NCBI RefSeq assembly: GCF_020524035.2
Contig: NZ_CP129013.1
Span: 2,927,001 to 2,991,000 of the forward strand
DNA from: Bacillus carboniphilus
Lineage (GTDB): Bacteria; Bacillota; Bacilli; Bacillales; JAIVKR01
Length of the DNA stretch: 64,000 nucleotides
Direction: 5' to 3'
A program made the translations under genes and the position numbers. The stretch's first letter is position 1. Each line of letters begins with the position of its first letter. The notes beneath the pieces are model-generated. The model ran no database searches and was not told where the DNA came from. It saw nothing but the letters and a program-made list of their open reading frames with translations. This document shows positions 7,449-17,493 of the stretch, in pieces.

Positions 7449-9842
7449 ATGGTGAACGAACAAAACCAAATCAATATACATGTAACAGGTATGACCTGTG
7501 CATCTTGCTCAAATAGAATAGAAAAAGTGTTAAATAAAATGGATGGAGTAGAAGCAAACGTTAATTTAACAACTGAAATGGCATCTATAAGGTACCCATC
7601 ACAAGTAAAGACAGGTGAGATTGTCGGGAAAATTAATGACCTTGGATATGGCGTGGAAACGGAACAAGTAGAGTTAGAAGTGTATGGTATGACTTGCGCA
7701 TCTTGTTCCACGAGAATTGAGAAAGTGTTAAACAAGATGGAAGGGATCGAGAATGCAACCGTTAACTTAACGACGGAAACAGCTAGTTGTACAGTTCAAA
7801 AAGGTGTTGTCACAACAAGTGATATTATCAACAAGATTGAAAAGCTAGGGTATAAGGCAAAAATAAAGCAAAATCAACAAGAGAAAGTATCGAATAAAGA
7901 AAAAGAAATCAAAAAACAAAAGGTTCAATTATCTTTATCAATTCTTTTTTCTTTACCTCTACTCTATACGATGGTCGCCCATTTTCCGTTTTTGAATATT
8001 CCTATGACTGAGATCCTAATGAATCCGTGGGTACAATTTTTATTTGCTACTCCTGTTCAATTTTGGATTGGTGGGCAGTTTTATGTAGGTGCTTATAAAG
8101 CGTTACGAAATAAAAGTGCGAACATGGACGTACTTGTTGCCTTAGGAACATCAGCCGCTTATTTTTACAGTTTAGTGGAGGGGCTTCGGACGATTGGGAA
8201 TCCGCAATATACCCCCCACCTCTATTTTGAAACGAGTGCCGTGCTTATTACACTTATTTTAGTTGGAAAACTTTTTGAAGCTTTAGCAAAAGGAAGAACA
8301 ACGGAAGCCTTATCGAAGCTTTTACATTTACAAGCAAAGGAAGCCACGGTTTTAAAGAATGGAGAGGAAAGAAAAGTATCCATTCAAGAAGTAATGGTAG
8401 AAGATATCATTATTGTGAAACCAGGAGAAAAAATACCTGTCGATGGTGTTGTACTTGAAGGGCATTCTTTTATAGATGAGGCGATGATTACAGGGGAATC
8501 GATTCCGGTAAAAAAAGAAGCAGGAGATCAAGTCGTTGGTTCAACGATTAATAAAAACGGAACACTAAAAATGAAAGCGACACATGTAGGGGAGGATACA
8601 GCTTTATCCCATATCATTCGTGTTGTCGAAGAAGCTCAAGGATCGAAGGCACCGATTCAACGGTTATCGGATGTTATTTCAGGTTACTTCGTTCCAATTG
8701 TTGTCGTAATAGCTGTTCTTACCTTTTTTACTTGGTTTGTCATCGTGACACCAGGCGATATTGCTCAATCATTAGAAGTTGCAATTGCCGTTCTTGTGAT
8801 TGCTTGTCCATGTGCTCTTGGATTAGCAACGCCAACATCGATTATGGTTGGAAGTGGATTAGCTGCTGAGAATGGCATCCTTTTTAAAGGGGGAGAACAT
8901 TTAGAGAACACCCACAAAGTGGATGCGATTGTGTTTGATAAAACGGGTACCATTACAAAAGGAAAGCCAGTTGTAACCGATTATCAATCAGAAAATGATG
9001 AGATTCTTTCTTATTTATATACAGCCGAAGATGCATCCGAGCACCCTTTAGCCGAAGCGATTGTGGATTATGCAAAAGAACATAACGCCCAAAAAGTAAA
9101 GCAGACAAATTTTGAAGCCATTCCTGGTCATGGTATCAAATCAGAAATTAATAACCAAGTTTTCTTAGTAGGAACGAGAAAATTAATGAGTAAGTATAAT
9201 ATAAACTACTCTTCCTATCAAGAATCACTCTCGACTTTTGAAAATCAAGGAAAGACAGCGATGTTAATTGCTTTGGAAGGTCAAGTGGTCGGAGTTATCG
9301 CTGTTGCTGATACAGTAAAAGAGACAGCGACAAAGGCCATAAACCAGCTTCAACAGAATGGAATTGACGTTTACATGATCACTGGAGATAATCAAAAAAC
9401 AGCAGAAGCGATTGCGGGTCAAGTAGGAATCAACCATGTTTTTGCTGAAGTGCTTCCTGAAGAAAAAGCAAATCACATTAAAACGCTTCAAGAACAAGGA
9501 AGGAAAGTAGCGATGGTCGGTGATGGCATTAATGACGCTCCTGCTTTAGCAACCGCTGATGTGGGAATTGCCATTGGAACAGGGACAGATGTTGCCATTG
9601 ATACAGCTGATATCACAATTATGGGCGAAGATTTATCGCTCATCTTTAAAGCAATCAAAATTAGTAAAAAGACGATGAAGAATATTCGTCAAAACTTATT
9701 TTGGGCACTCGCCTATAATTCAGCAGGAATTCCAATTGCAGCGATTGGTCTGTTAGCTCCATGGGTAGCAGGAGCTGCGATGGCATTTAGCTCTGTATCA
9801 GTTGTGACGAATTCATTGCGCTTAAAACGCGTGAAATTATAA
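7449..9842 (+). CDS. copA: copper-exporting P1B-type ATPase CopA
   Basis: 797 residues, standard for CopA. In order: two N-terminal heavy-metal domains, each with GMTCASC (about residues 13-80 and 80-150); membrane helices; the actuator loop TGESIPV; the intramembrane [10 protein letters not shown] that binds Cu(I); the phosphorylation site [10 protein letters not shown]; and the hinge [12 protein letters not shown]. It pumps Cu(I) out of the cytoplasm. The ATG at 7449 follows TTGGAGGG; the frame is open further upstream but without a ribosome site. Co-transcribed with csoR and copZ. Confidence 0.96.
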   Translation: MVNEQNQINIHVTGMTCASCSNRIEKVLNKMDGVEANVNLTTEMASIRYPSQVKTGEIVGKINDLGYGVETEQVELEVYGMTCASCSTRIEKVLNKMEGIENATVNLTTETASCTVQKGVVTTSDIINKIEKLGYKAKIKQNQQEKVSNKEKEIKKQKVQLSLSILFSLPLLYTMVAHFPFLNIPMTEILMNPWVQFLFATPVQFWIGGQFYVGAYKALRNKSANMDVLVALGTSAAYFYSLVEGLRTIGNPQYTPHLYFETSAVLITLILVGKLFEALAKGRTTEALSKLLHLQAKEATVLKNGEERKVSIQEVMVEDIIIVKPGEKIPVDGVVLEGHSFIDEAMITGESIPVKKEAGDQVVGSTINKNGTLKMKATHVGEDTALSHIIRVVEEAQGSKAPIQRLSDVISGYFVPIVVVIAVLTFFTWFVIVTPGDIAQSLEVAIAVLVIACPCALGLATPTSIMVGSGLAAENGILFKGGEHLENTHKVDAIVFDKTGTITKGKPVVTDYQSENDEILSYLYTAEDASEHPLAEAIVDYAKEHNAQKVKQTNFEAIPGHGIKSEINNQVFLVGTRKLMSKYNINYSSYQESLSTFENQGKTAMLIALEGQVVGVIAVADTVKETATKAINQLQQNGIDVYMITGDNQKTAEAIAGQVGINHVFAEVLPEEKANHIKTLQEQGRKVAMVGDGINDAPALATADVGIAIGTGTDVAIDTADITIMGEDLSLIFKAIKISKKTMKNIRQNLFWALAYNSAGIPIAAIGLLAPWVAGAAMAFSSVSVVTNSLRLKRVKL

Positions 9843-9895
9843 TGGTGTTCGAAATGAGAGTTTTTGAACAACCATATTTATAGGAGGAATCAATG

Positions 9896-10102
9896 ATGGA
9901 AAAAACAACATTACAAGTAGCGGGTATGACATGTGGACATTGTGAAAAAGCAGTGAAAGGAGCACTAACTCCAATCGATGGAGTAAAAGAAGTCACGGTT
10001 TCTTTACAAGATGGGACAGTTGATGTTGAATTTGAATCGTCAAAAGCATCTTTAGTACAACTTAAAGAAGCTGTGGAAGATCAAGGGTATGATGTAAAGT
10101 AA
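9896..10102 (+). CDS. copZ: copper chaperone CopZ
   Basis: 68 residues, a single heavy-metal domain with GMTCGHCEKAV, the ferredoxin-like fold that carries Cu(I) to CopA. AGGAGG lies eight bases before this ATG, and a second ATG directly before it is possible. Last gene of the copper operon, followed by a strong terminator. Confidence 0.94.
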   Translation: MEKTTLQVAGMTCGHCEKAVKGALTPIDGVKEVTVSLQDGTVDVEFESSKASLVQLKEAVEDQGYDVK

Positions 10103-10112
10103 TCAGTTTATG

Positions 10113-10147
10113 ACTTGTAGAGGAGGATAATCTTCTACAAGTTTTTT
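10113..10147 (+). terminator. copper operon terminator
   Basis: ACTTGTAGA ... TCTACAAGT stem followed by TTTTTT. Confidence 0.85.
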
Positions 10148-10235
10148 AATTGTATAAAGAATTGAGAAAATCTCTTGACCTTTTCCTTACGTCACCCTTG
10201 AAACTAAAGATATTCTTATAGAAAGGGTGAATGAG

Positions 10236-10643
10236 ATGGAATTTTATCCAATACCAATGCTAATTAAACTGTCTGTTAGTGATATGGAGTCTTCTGTAAA
10301 CTGGTATCAAGAAGTACTGAATTTTCACAATGTGTTTGAATTAAAAGGAGATGATAAGCAAATGGTTTTTGCTCACTTACGAGGTAAGAAATATCAAGAC
10401 ATTATATTGGTAAAGAACCAACCAAATGCTAGTACGCATGAAGCGAAGGTTATTTTAACTGTAGAAGACGTTCATAAATTCGAAAAGAAAGCGATTCAAT
10501 TTGGAATTAAAACAAAAATAACTGAACAGCCTTGGAACGCAGTAGAACTTGAATTAGAAGACCCAGATGGATACCCTATTATATTATCGATGAGGAATCA
10601 CGATCTTTCTTTCGATGAAGTCGTTAAGCGGATGAAGTTTTGA
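10236..10643 (+). CDS. VOC (glyoxalase/dioxygenase-fold) family protein
   Basis: 135 residues with the VOC pattern: KLSVSDMESSVNWYQEVLNF at the N-terminus and a C-terminal AVELELEDPDGYPIILS, the usual place of the metal-ligand glutamate strand. The usual N-terminal His ligand is replaced (LIKLSV), so enzymatic activity is uncertain. The ATG at 10236 is preferred, with AAAGGGTGA upstream; a GTG at 10227 is in frame. Single-gene unit; function unknown. Confidence 0.75.
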   Translation: MEFYPIPMLIKLSVSDMESSVNWYQEVLNFHNVFELKGDDKQMVFAHLRGKKYQDIILVKNQPNASTHEAKVILTVEDVHKFEKKAIQFGIKTKITEQPWNAVELELEDPDGYPIILSMRNHDLSFDEVVKRMKF

Positions 10644-10769
10644 GTTGCAGGGGAATTGAAATGAGGGTGGAAGTTCTATATAGATAGATTCATCATACTA
10701 GGAAACTGTTAAACAGCATACTATGCTATGAACAGTATATTAGTAAATAAGTCACTATAGGAGGAGTAG

Positions 10770-11741
10770 ATGAAAACGGTTTATTATACTAAGTACGTTC
10801 CACCCGATGTTCTTCAAGTAAAAGAAGTTGAAAAGCCAATGATTGAGGATAATCAGCTATTAGTCAGAGTACATGCAACGACTGTATCATCTGGTGATTC
10901 AAGAATGAGGAGGGGAAATCGAAAGTCATTACCTCTTTGGCCTATTTCTAAAATGGCTATTGGATTAAGGAAACCTAAAAATCCTGTGCTGGGAATGGAT
11001 TTTGCAGGAGAGGTTGTGTCTAAAGGGAAGAACGTAAGTCGATTAAGGCAAGGTGATCATGTTTATGGGTTCCCAGGAAAGGGTGGTAGTAATGCAGAAT
11101 ACATCAAGGTTTCTGAAGAAAGTTCAGTGACAGTTAAGCCCTCCAACATGACCTTTGAAGAGGCTGCATCCGTTCCTTTTGGTGCAGTATCGGCGTTATT
11201 CTTCTTGAGAAAAGGCAAAATTAAAAAGGGTGACGACATTCTGATTTATGGTGCATCTGGGAGTGTCGGCACGTATGCTATTCAACTAGCCAAGTACTAT
11301 GGAGCAAAAGTGACTGGAGTTTGTAGTACAGAAAATGTAGAGATGGTTAAATCTCTAGGTGCGGATGATGTAGTTGATTATAAAAGGGAAAACTACACTA
11401 ATAGAAAACAGACGTATGATATTATTTTTGATACTGTTGGAAAAACAACTTTCTCTCATTGTAGAAAATTACTAAAACCAAAAGGGTATTATGTATTAGC
11501 GGTTATGAATTACCGAGAGGCTTTTCAAATTTTATGGACGTCTCTTTTTGGTGAGCGAAAGGTAATCAGTGGTATTGCAACAGGAAGTATTGAGGACTTC
11601 AATTTTCTTAATAATCTTATAGAAGAGGGGAAATTGAAAGCAGTCATTGATCGGAGTTACCATTATAATAATATTGCTGATGCTCATCGATATGTTGATA
11701 AGGGGCATAAGAAGGGGAATGTTGTAATTAAGTGGATTTGA
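10770..11741 (+). CDS. NAD(P)-dependent MDR-family oxidoreductase (quinone oxidoreductase type)
   Basis: 323 residues of medium-chain dehydrogenase/reductase. The N-terminal GroES-like domain includes LGMDFAGEVVSKG. The Rossmann half has YGASGSVGTYAIQLAKYYGAKVTGVC, and the end has DAHRYVDKGHKKGNVVIKW. The catalytic and structural zinc cysteines are absent, placing it with zinc-free enone/quinone reductases. ATAGGAGGAG precedes the ATG. It is related to, but distinct from, the fragment at 4.7-4.9 kb. Confidence 0.88.
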   Translation: MKTVYYTKYVPPDVLQVKEVEKPMIEDNQLLVRVHATTVSSGDSRMRRGNRKSLPLWPISKMAIGLRKPKNPVLGMDFAGEVVSKGKNVSRLRQGDHVYGFPGKGGSNAEYIKVSEESSVTVKPSNMTFEEAASVPFGAVSALFFLRKGKIKKGDDILIYGASGSVGTYAIQLAKYYGAKVTGVCSTENVEMVKSLGADDVVDYKRENYTNRKQTYDIIFDTVGKTTFSHCRKLLKPKGYYVLAVMNYREAFQILWTSLFGERKVISGIATGSIEDFNFLNNLIEEGKLKAVIDRSYHYNNIADAHRYVDKGHKKGNVVIKWI

Positions 11742-12335
11742 GTGGGATTGTTGTATATTAGATAAGTATGTTAAAAGATCCCTATTCAAATGGTGTACAC
11801 CTTTTCTACGTTAAAAGATTAGTAGAGGGATTTATTATCATGATTGTGGAAGGTAGTTTCAAATATAAAGAAGGTAATCTGAAAGCATCCTAATAAGGGT
11901 GTTTTTTCTTTTTTGTTTTAATATACCTTGATCGTTTTGTCTAAATAACATGGACTAGACAAATTAAGTATACAGAATGAATAGATCGATCGAAAGGTTT
12001 CTCCTTTAATATTTTGGATGAAGGTGTGGGATTAGAGCACAGTTCAATATGGTAACAGGATATTCTTAATTTAGCGGAAATGAGTGAAATATTGGAGTAG
12101 TTGGCTTTTGGAGGTGTGCCTCAGTATTGTCCCCTTAAACATAATAATTAGTAAGATGAGTATCGCTACCAAATTCGTTATGACCTTTATATTGCTTCAA
12201 ATCCCTAGATACTCATAGTTTGAAATTTATGGAATTTATTCAATGGGTATCGATAGCATGTTACCATGTTTTTATAAGGGGATAAGTGAAATCATAATAG
12301 GTGATTAATTAATATACATAGAAAGGGTGACCATA
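11742..12335. other. 594-bp gene-poor interval with one terminator-like hairpin
   Basis: It contains CATCCT-AATA-AGGGTG followed by TTTTTT (11883-11908), a plausible terminator for the upstream oxidoreductase or for a 17-codon frame at 11840-11893. The rest is AT-rich with stops in all frames. The last 20 bases carry the AAAGGGTGA ribosome site of the next gene. Nothing else was recognised. Confidence 0.5.
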
Positions 12336-13229
12336 ATGGGCAAAAAGGTCGTTATTGCTGGAGGTACCGGATTTGTTGGAGAATATTTTAAAGAGAAATT
12401 CGAAAAACTAGGCTATGAAGTAATCATTATTTCTCGGAAAGCCCCGTTTATTACATGGAATGATCAAGAAGCGATCATTGGAGCGTTAGAAGAGGCAGAG
12501 ATGCTCATTAATTTAGCAGGTAAGACTGTAAACTGTCGATACAATGATAAAAATAAACAAGAAATTCTCGAATCGAGAACGAAGACAACCGAACTACTAG
12601 GAAACGCGATAAAGAAATGTGTCGATCCGCCGAATATATGGATTAACTCTAGTACAGCGACTATTTATAGACATGCAGAGGATCGCCCAATGACGGAGGA
12701 CAATGGAGAAATTGGGACAGGCTTTTCTGTTGACGTAGCAAAAGAATGGGAGCATTCTTTTTTCTCATTTCAGCTCCCTCACACGAGACAAGTAGCTCTA
12801 CGAATTGCCATTGTTTTAGGTCCAAATGGTGGAGTAATGATTCCTTACAAAAATCTAGTTCGTTTTGGATTAGGTGGAGTGCAAGGCTCAGGAGATCAAA
12901 TGTTTAGTTTTATCCATATTGAGGACCTTTTTCAAATTGTGCTCTTCTTGAAAGAAAGAGAAGATTTAGAAGGCCTTTTTAATTGTTCTTCTCCAGTACC
13001 AATAACGAATCGTAAATTAATGGAAAAACTTCGAGAAACACAAGGAAGAACATTCGGACTGCCTGCTACAAAATGGATGCTTGAGTTTGGGGCTTTCTTT
13101 TTACGGACAGAAACTGAGTTAATTTTAAAGAGTAGATGGGTCATTCCTGAAAGGTTACTTAATGAAGGATTTACGTTTGAATATGAAACCATTGAAAAAA
13201 CGCTTGAAAATATTTTAGCGAGAACGTAA
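12336..13229 (+). CDS. TIGR01777-family NAD-dependent epimerase/SDR protein
   Basis: 297 residues. The N-terminal Rossmann motif VVIAGGTGFVGEYF and NLAGKTVNCRYNDKNK are diagnostic of the YfcH/SulA-like extended SDR group, as is ESRTKTTELL. The typical Tyr-x3-Lys is not obvious, as usual in this group, whose substrate is unknown. The ATG at 12336 is preferred over the GTG at 12327 because AAAGGGTGA is spaced for it. The end is shared with a convergent terminator. Confidence 0.88.
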   Translation: MGKKVVIAGGTGFVGEYFKEKFEKLGYEVIIISRKAPFITWNDQEAIIGALEEAEMLINLAGKTVNCRYNDKNKQEILESRTKTTELLGNAIKKCVDPPNIWINSSTATIYRHAEDRPMTEDNGEIGTGFSVDVAKEWEHSFFSFQLPHTRQVALRIAIVLGPNGGVMIPYKNLVRFGLGGVQGSGDQMFSFIHIEDLFQIVLFLKEREDLEGLFNCSSPVPITNRKLMEKLRETQGRTFGLPATKWMLEFGAFFLRTETELILKSRWVIPERLLNEGFTFEYETIEKTLENILART

Positions 13230-13244
13230 TAACAAGTTCTCGCT
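13219..13244. terminator. bidirectional terminator between convergent genes
   Basis: GCGAGAAC ... GTTCTCGC stem whose left arm lies in the last codons of the SDR gene; T-rich on the plus side. Confidence 0.7.
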
Positions 13245-13250
13245 TTGTGG

Positions 13251-14342
13251 TTATTTTTGATGGTCTAATAACGTTTGAACCGTAACAAATGTATATCCTT
13301 TTTTTCTCAATTCATCAATGATGGTTGGCAAAGCTTCAACGGTTCCATCCAATGCTCGAGAATTTTCCTTGGCGTTATGTTGTAACACGATTCCACCAGG
13401 AGTTGTGTCACGCTTAATAATTTCGATGATTTCATCTGCTGAAGTCCCACTCCAATCCAGTGTATCAATGGACCATTTCACGTTGCGCATACCTAATTCG
13501 TTAAGGATTTTTATATCTGCTTTTGTAGTAAATCCATAAGGAGGTCTAAATAAATCTGGCTTTCTTCCTGTAACTTGTTTTATCTCAGTTTGAGTGGATT
13601 GAATTTGCTTTTTTACATCAGAAGACCAAATTTTTGTTATATAAGGGTGATCCCAAGAATGGTTTCCAATTCCATGACCTTCCTTAACGATTCTTTTCAT
13701 AACTTCTGGATAAGTTGCTACTTGTTTCCCTACAACAAAAAAGGTGGCCTTTACTCCTTTTTCTTTTAAAATATCTAAAATCTTCGCAGTATAATCACCA
13801 TCAGGTCCATCATCAAAGGTTAATGTGACCAGTTTATCTTGTGTGTTTACTTTCTGTATTAAATTTTTCTTTACAGTGATATTACTGGTGATAAAGGATC
13901 GTTTTAACTTTGAATCGTAGTTGATTTTCATTCCTAATTTCTTAATAACATCTACTAATGGAACGTAGTACTCTCCATCAACCTCTGTTGATTTAGCAGT
14001 CAAGGTTCCTCTTTTCCATTTCTTTGTCATTGAATTATATTCGTCATAATACTTTGTACCAATTGGCAAGGAGAACGTTATCTTATCCGTTTGAAAAACA
14101 ATCGATTGATATTTTTCGTTCCAATCAACGAATGCCCCTGTTCTTTTTAAAAGAATGGCAGGAACAAGTAAGTGTCCATCAACAACAATGTACTTCGTCG
14201 TATAAGGCACATTATCAAAATATATAGATGCTTTATCCAATTGTGATTCTTGTGCTTTCGTTTGAGCTGGTATACAGAGGGTGAAAATGAGGGCTAAAAC
14301 GAAGCTGATTTTGAATAATGGTGAATTTAATTTCTTTATCAT
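13251..14342 (-). CDS. secreted polysaccharide deacetylase with copper-amine-oxidase-N-like domain
   Basis: 363 residues. A signal peptide (residues 1-30, KISFVLALIFTLCIPAQTKA) is followed by a stalk-like copper amine oxidase N-terminal repeat domain (about 45-150: VVDGHLLVPAILLKRTGA, DGEYYVPLVDVIKKLG). A NodB deacetylase domain follows (about 168-360). Catalytic motifs are TFDDGPD, GNHSWDH, RPPYG and TLDW. The fifth motif reads VLQHN, close to the usual LxH. It probably deacetylates peptidoglycan or another wall polymer outside the cell. The ATG at 14342 is preceded by AAAAGGAG. Confidence 0.9.
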   Translation of the reverse strand: MIKKLNSPLFKISFVLALIFTLCIPAQTKAQESQLDKASIYFDNVPYTTKYIVVDGHLLVPAILLKRTGAFVDWNEKYQSIVFQTDKITFSLPIGTKYYDEYNSMTKKWKRGTLTAKSTEVDGEYYVPLVDVIKKLGMKINYDSKLKRSFITSNITVKKNLIQKVNTQDKLVTLTFDDGPDGDYTAKILDILKEKGVKATFFVVGKQVATYPEVMKRIVKEGHGIGNHSWDHPYITKIWSSDVKKQIQSTQTEIKQVTGRKPDLFRPPYGFTTKADIKILNELGMRNVKWSIDTLDWSGTSADEIIEIIKRDTTPGGIVLQHNAKENSRALDGTVEALPTIIDELRKKGYTFVTVQTLLDHQK

Positions 14343-14485
14343 GGTGAATGCTCCTTTTCGTTTTTGCTATTTGTAGCATTTCCTATGAAGTTTTTTTTAC
14401 AACTAAAAATCTTTTTTATAAAAATTAACAATGAACTAAGAACCGAATATTTCAGAATAAGGTCCCATTTCCATATAATTATTTG

Positions 14486-14514
14486 TTGACTACTACTTTG
14501 TAATACAATATAGT
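14486..14514 (+). promoter_or_regulatory. sigma-A promoter overlapped by a PadR-type palindrome
   Basis: TTGACT (14486-14491), a 17-bp spacer, then TATAGT (14509-14514). The spacer and -10 form an interrupted 23-bp palindrome centred on TTGTAATACAA, with outer arms ACTA and TAGT. This is where the first gene's PadR product would be expected to bind and repress its own operon. Confidence 0.7.
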
Positions 14515-14556
14515 TATTTAAGAGGGAAAGTTTACCTTGTTTATAAAGGGAGTGTC

Positions 14557-14877
14557 ATGTTGTCTACATCAACACAAATGCTTAAAGGAGTACTAGATGG
14601 CTGCTTATTAGCGATCATTGCAAAAGGAGAAACGTACGGCTATGAAATGATTGAAAAGCTTCAATCTCATCAGCTAGCAGTGGTAAGTGAAGGAAGCATT
14701 TATCCTGCTTTAATGAGACTGCAAAAAAACAACCTTGTTTCAACTGTAATGAGGAAGTCTCCTAGTGGGCCAAAACGAAAGTATTACTCGATTACAGAAG
14801 AAGGGATGGAAGAATTGGCAAGGTTTAAAGAATTGTGGGAAGGATTATCAGAAGGTGTGACGTCAATTTTAGCATAA
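14557..14877 (+). CDS. PadR family transcriptional repressor
   Basis: 106 residues with a winged-helix core: GVLDGCLLAIIAKGETYGYE at the N-terminus, then VSEGSIYPALMRLQKNNLV and the wing GPKRKYYSITEEG. This matches the short PadR-s2 class. It heads a three-gene unit with a HAAS-domain membrane protein and a DUF418 protein. PadR plus HAAS pairing is widespread in Bacilli. Autoregulation through the 14492-14514 palindrome is likely. Confidence 0.92.
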   Translation: MLSTSTQMLKGVLDGCLLAIIAKGETYGYEMIEKLQSHQLAVVSEGSIYPALMRLQKNNLVSTVMRKSPSGPKRKYYSITEEGMEELARFKELWEGLSEGVTSILA

Positions 14878-14890
14878 GGGGGAGAAGGGA

Positions 14891-15664
14891 ATGCTCTCAC
14901 AAAAGTCGGAACAATTTTTAGTGGAGTTAAAATTGCACTTAATGTCTAAAGGGAAAGATGAACAGCAAATCGTAGAGGTTATTGAAGAATTAGAGGACCA
15001 CCTTATGCAAGCGGAAGCAGAAGGGAAAAGCGTTGATCACATTGTTGGAAACAGCCCAAAGAAATATATCAAGACTATTAGTAACGAATTGAATACAAAC
15101 CTTCGTCAAACGATTAAATATGTTCTTTTGGCCATTCTTTATTTAGTGGCTTCAAGTTGCTTTTCTTCTGCGATTGAGGGTGAGTTTACCTTAACAGCCA
15201 AAAACTTATCCATTACCGGTGCTGGTTTATTTATTGGAATTCCCGTATTAGCATGGCTTTATTTCAAAGGAATTCCAAAGTTTTATCTTTCAAATTGGAA
15301 GTTTGTGTTTGTTTCAGTTTTTATCAATATGCTTTTAATAGCTGTTTTTGTTGGCATTCATTTTATCGTCGAGCCATTTGGAGATGGAATTGTTTATAAA
15401 GGGTCAACCTCTTTCAGCTATTCAATCGCTATTTTGTGTGTTGTCATTTTCATTCTATTTGCTTTTATTGGTAAGTCGTGGTTATTAACGGCTTTTATTG
15501 TCTATACAATTTCGCTAAATCTAAACCCTTTATTCGTTAAGCACTTTTCTTCTTCAGAGAATGAGATTGCCTTGGATATTGGATATACGTTGACTCTGAC
15601 AGCTTTAATGGGATTCGTTTTTGGCTTATATATTTATCGAGATAAAAAGAATTCAAGTGTGTAA
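14891..15664 (+). CDS. HAAS-domain integral membrane protein
   Basis: 257 residues. The N-terminal ~70 residues (FLVELKLHLMSKGKDEQQIV, then EELEDHLMQAEAEGKSVDHI) are a HAAS domain, a cytosolic module that accompanies PadR regulators. Six or so hydrophobic segments follow. It starts 13 bases after padR with GGGGGAGAAGGG upstream. Function is unknown; a membrane sensor or signalling partner is the usual guess. Confidence 0.8.
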   Translation: MLSQKSEQFLVELKLHLMSKGKDEQQIVEVIEELEDHLMQAEAEGKSVDHIVGNSPKKYIKTISNELNTNLRQTIKYVLLAILYLVASSCFSSAIEGEFTLTAKNLSITGAGLFIGIPVLAWLYFKGIPKFYLSNWKFVFVSVFINMLLIAVFVGIHFIVEPFGDGIVYKGSTSFSYSIAILCVVIFILFAFIGKSWLLTAFIVYTISLNLNPLFVKHFSSSENEIALDIGYTLTLTALMGFVFGLYIYRDKKNSSV

Positions 15665-15678
15665 AGGGGAATCATTTA

Positions 15679-16872
15679 TTGGATAGTCAATCAGTGTTAG
15701 GGAAAGAGCGGATCATCTCGTTAGATGTCATTCGTGGATTTGCATTATTAGGAATTTTACTTGTTAATATGCCCTCACATTCAGGGAGTGACTTATTTTT
15801 CTTATCGGGAATGGACAAACAAGTTTTATTGTTTTTTCATCTCTTTATTCAGACGAAGTTTTATACCATCTTTTCTTTCTTGTTTGGGTTAGGCTTTTAT
15901 ATTTTTATGACGAGGGCAGAGAAAAAGGAACTTGCTGTTAACCGTCTTTTTTCAAGAAGGTTGTTCTTCTTACTTCTTTTTGGTATTCTTCATTTCGCTT
16001 TGTTTTGGGAAGGTGACATTTTAACAACTTACGCGTTAGTTGGCTTTATTTTAATACTATTTTATAAAAGAAAACCACGAACCATTTTGATTTGGGCTAT
16101 CTCTCTCATGACTTTTTATTTGCTACTATTATTATTGGGTTCCCTAAGTGGAACTAGTATTTATGAAATTGATGAAGGAATGGTCAACTATTCAATTGAA
16201 GAAGGAGAAGAAAAGGTTGCAGCCTACACGTCGTTATCTTATTTAGATCTTGTAAAGTGGAGATGGGCGGATAGTGCAGTTGAATATTTCTCGAACAATC
16301 TTTTTATTGTTTTCGATATCCTTGCTGTATTTTTAATCGGTTTATTGTGCGGAAAGCTAAAGGTGTTTAATCGAGTAAAGGAATTAAAGAACCGATTTAG
16401 AAGGTTACAAATCTCAAGTTTATTATTAAGTGTTCCTACATCAATCATTATTTACAAAATGTTCGCCTTAACAGAAGATGTGACATATATCTTCAGTCTT
16501 TGGCAGTTGTTATTTATCACCTTGAGTGGAATCACGTTAGCGACTTTCTATATTACCACCATTACATTAGCTCTAGAAAAAGCATTTTGGTCTAAAATGT
16601 TGAACCCATTAAGGTATGTAGGGCAGATGGCGTTAACAAACTATTTAGCCCAAACGGTGATCACGTTTATTATTTTTTATGGTTTTGGCTTGTTTGGACA
16701 AATCACCTTATCACAAGGCGTGATCTTCAGTATCATTCTATACATATTACAAATTGCTTTTAGTTATATTTGGCTAAAAAACTACCAATTCGGTCCGATG
16801 GAGTGGCTATGGAGATGGCTAACATATGGAAAGAAACCTGCCATGAAAAAGAGGATGGAAGTGGAAGGGTAA
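15679..16872 (+). CDS. DUF418 / YeiB-family membrane protein
   Basis: 397 residues with about ten transmembrane segments. The opening RIISLDVIRGFALLGILLVN is the hallmark of the YeiB/DUF418 group, and LRYVGQMALTNYLAQTVI near the C-terminus is also conserved. The TTG at 15679 is preceded by AAGGGGAAT. Third gene of the PadR operon, closed by a terminator. Transport of an unknown compound has been proposed for the family. Confidence 0.88.
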   Translation: MDSQSVLGKERIISLDVIRGFALLGILLVNMPSHSGSDLFFLSGMDKQVLLFFHLFIQTKFYTIFSFLFGLGFYIFMTRAEKKELAVNRLFSRRLFFLLLFGILHFALFWEGDILTTYALVGFILILFYKRKPRTILIWAISLMTFYLLLLLLGSLSGTSIYEIDEGMVNYSIEEGEEKVAAYTSLSYLDLVKWRWADSAVEYFSNNLFIVFDILAVFLIGLLCGKLKVFNRVKELKNRFRRLQISSLLLSVPTSIIIYKMFALTEDVTYIFSLWQLLFITLSGITLATFYITTITLALEKAFWSKMLNPLRYVGQMALTNYLAQTVITFIIFYGFGLFGQITLSQGVIFSIILYILQIAFSYIWLKNYQFGPMEWLWRWLTYGKKPAMKKRMEVEG

Positions 16873-16879
16873 CACAGGT

Positions 16880-16915
16880 AGGCTTTTCCCATAAGGCTAG
16901 GGAGGAGCCTTTTTT
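16880..16915 (+). terminator. terminator after the PadR-HAAS-DUF418 operon
   Basis: AGGCTTTTCCC and GGGAGGAGCCT form the stem, followed by TTTTTT. Confidence 0.75.
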
Positions 16916-16934
16916 ACATAAAGGGGATGATTCT

Positions 16935-17486
16935 ATGACCAATCTTTATTTCATCAGACATGCTCACTCTACCTATACGCCAGATGAAAAGGGAAGACCT
17001 TTGTCTGAAAGAGGGTTAAATGATGCAAAAAGAGTAACTGAAGTTTTAAAGAGGGAAGATATTGATCATATCATTTCGAGTCCGTATCAACGTGCGATCC
17101 AAACGGTTCAAGGAATTGCTAATCACACCAACAAGCAAATGGAAGTGGTTGATGGTTTTAAAGAGAGAAGGTTAGCAAAAGGACCTGTAGAAGATTTTAC
17201 TTATGCGATCACAAAAGTATGGGAAGATGAGCACTTTTCATGGGATGGTGGCGAGTCGAATATGGAGGCACAAGAAAGAGGAGTTCAAGCTACTTATGAT
17301 GTATTAAAGAAGTATGATGGCAAAAATGTAGTGATTGGGACACACGGTAATATCATGGTTCTCATCATAAACTACTTTGATAAGAAGTACGATTTTGCGT
17401 TTTGGAAAGAACTTGGGATGCCGGATATTTATAAACTAACGTTTGAAAGAAAAGAGCTAATAAGTGTGATAAGGATTATATGTTAG
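16935..17486 (+). CDS. histidine phosphatase (phosphoglycerate mutase-like) family protein
   Basis: 183 residues. RHAHS at the N-terminus is the catalytic RHG-type motif (G replaced by A). SSPYQRAIQTVQGIA holds the second arginine, and IGTHGNIM the second catalytic histidine. The ATG at 16935 follows AAAGGGGATG. A close paralogue (split by a mobile element) starts eight bases downstream, so the pair arose by tandem duplication. The substrate is unknown. Confidence 0.88.
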   Translation: MTNLYFIRHAHSTYTPDEKGRPLSERGLNDAKRVTEVLKREDIDHIISSPYQRAIQTVQGIANHTNKQMEVVDGFKERRLAKGPVEDFTYAITKVWEDEHFSWDGGESNMEAQERGVQATYDVLKKYDGKNVVIGTHGNIMVLIINYFDKKYDFAFWKELGMPDIYKLTFERKELISVIRIIC

Positions 17487-17493
17487 GAGAGAC

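Noticed and set aside
10170-10220. MerR-like promoter (long spacer) upstream of the VOC gene
   Set aside because: TTGACC and TATTCT are too far apart and the spacer shows no convincing dyad.
11840-11893. 17-codon frame MIVEGSFKYKEGNLKAS before a terminator
   Set aside because: Very short, weak ribosome site, no homologue recognised.
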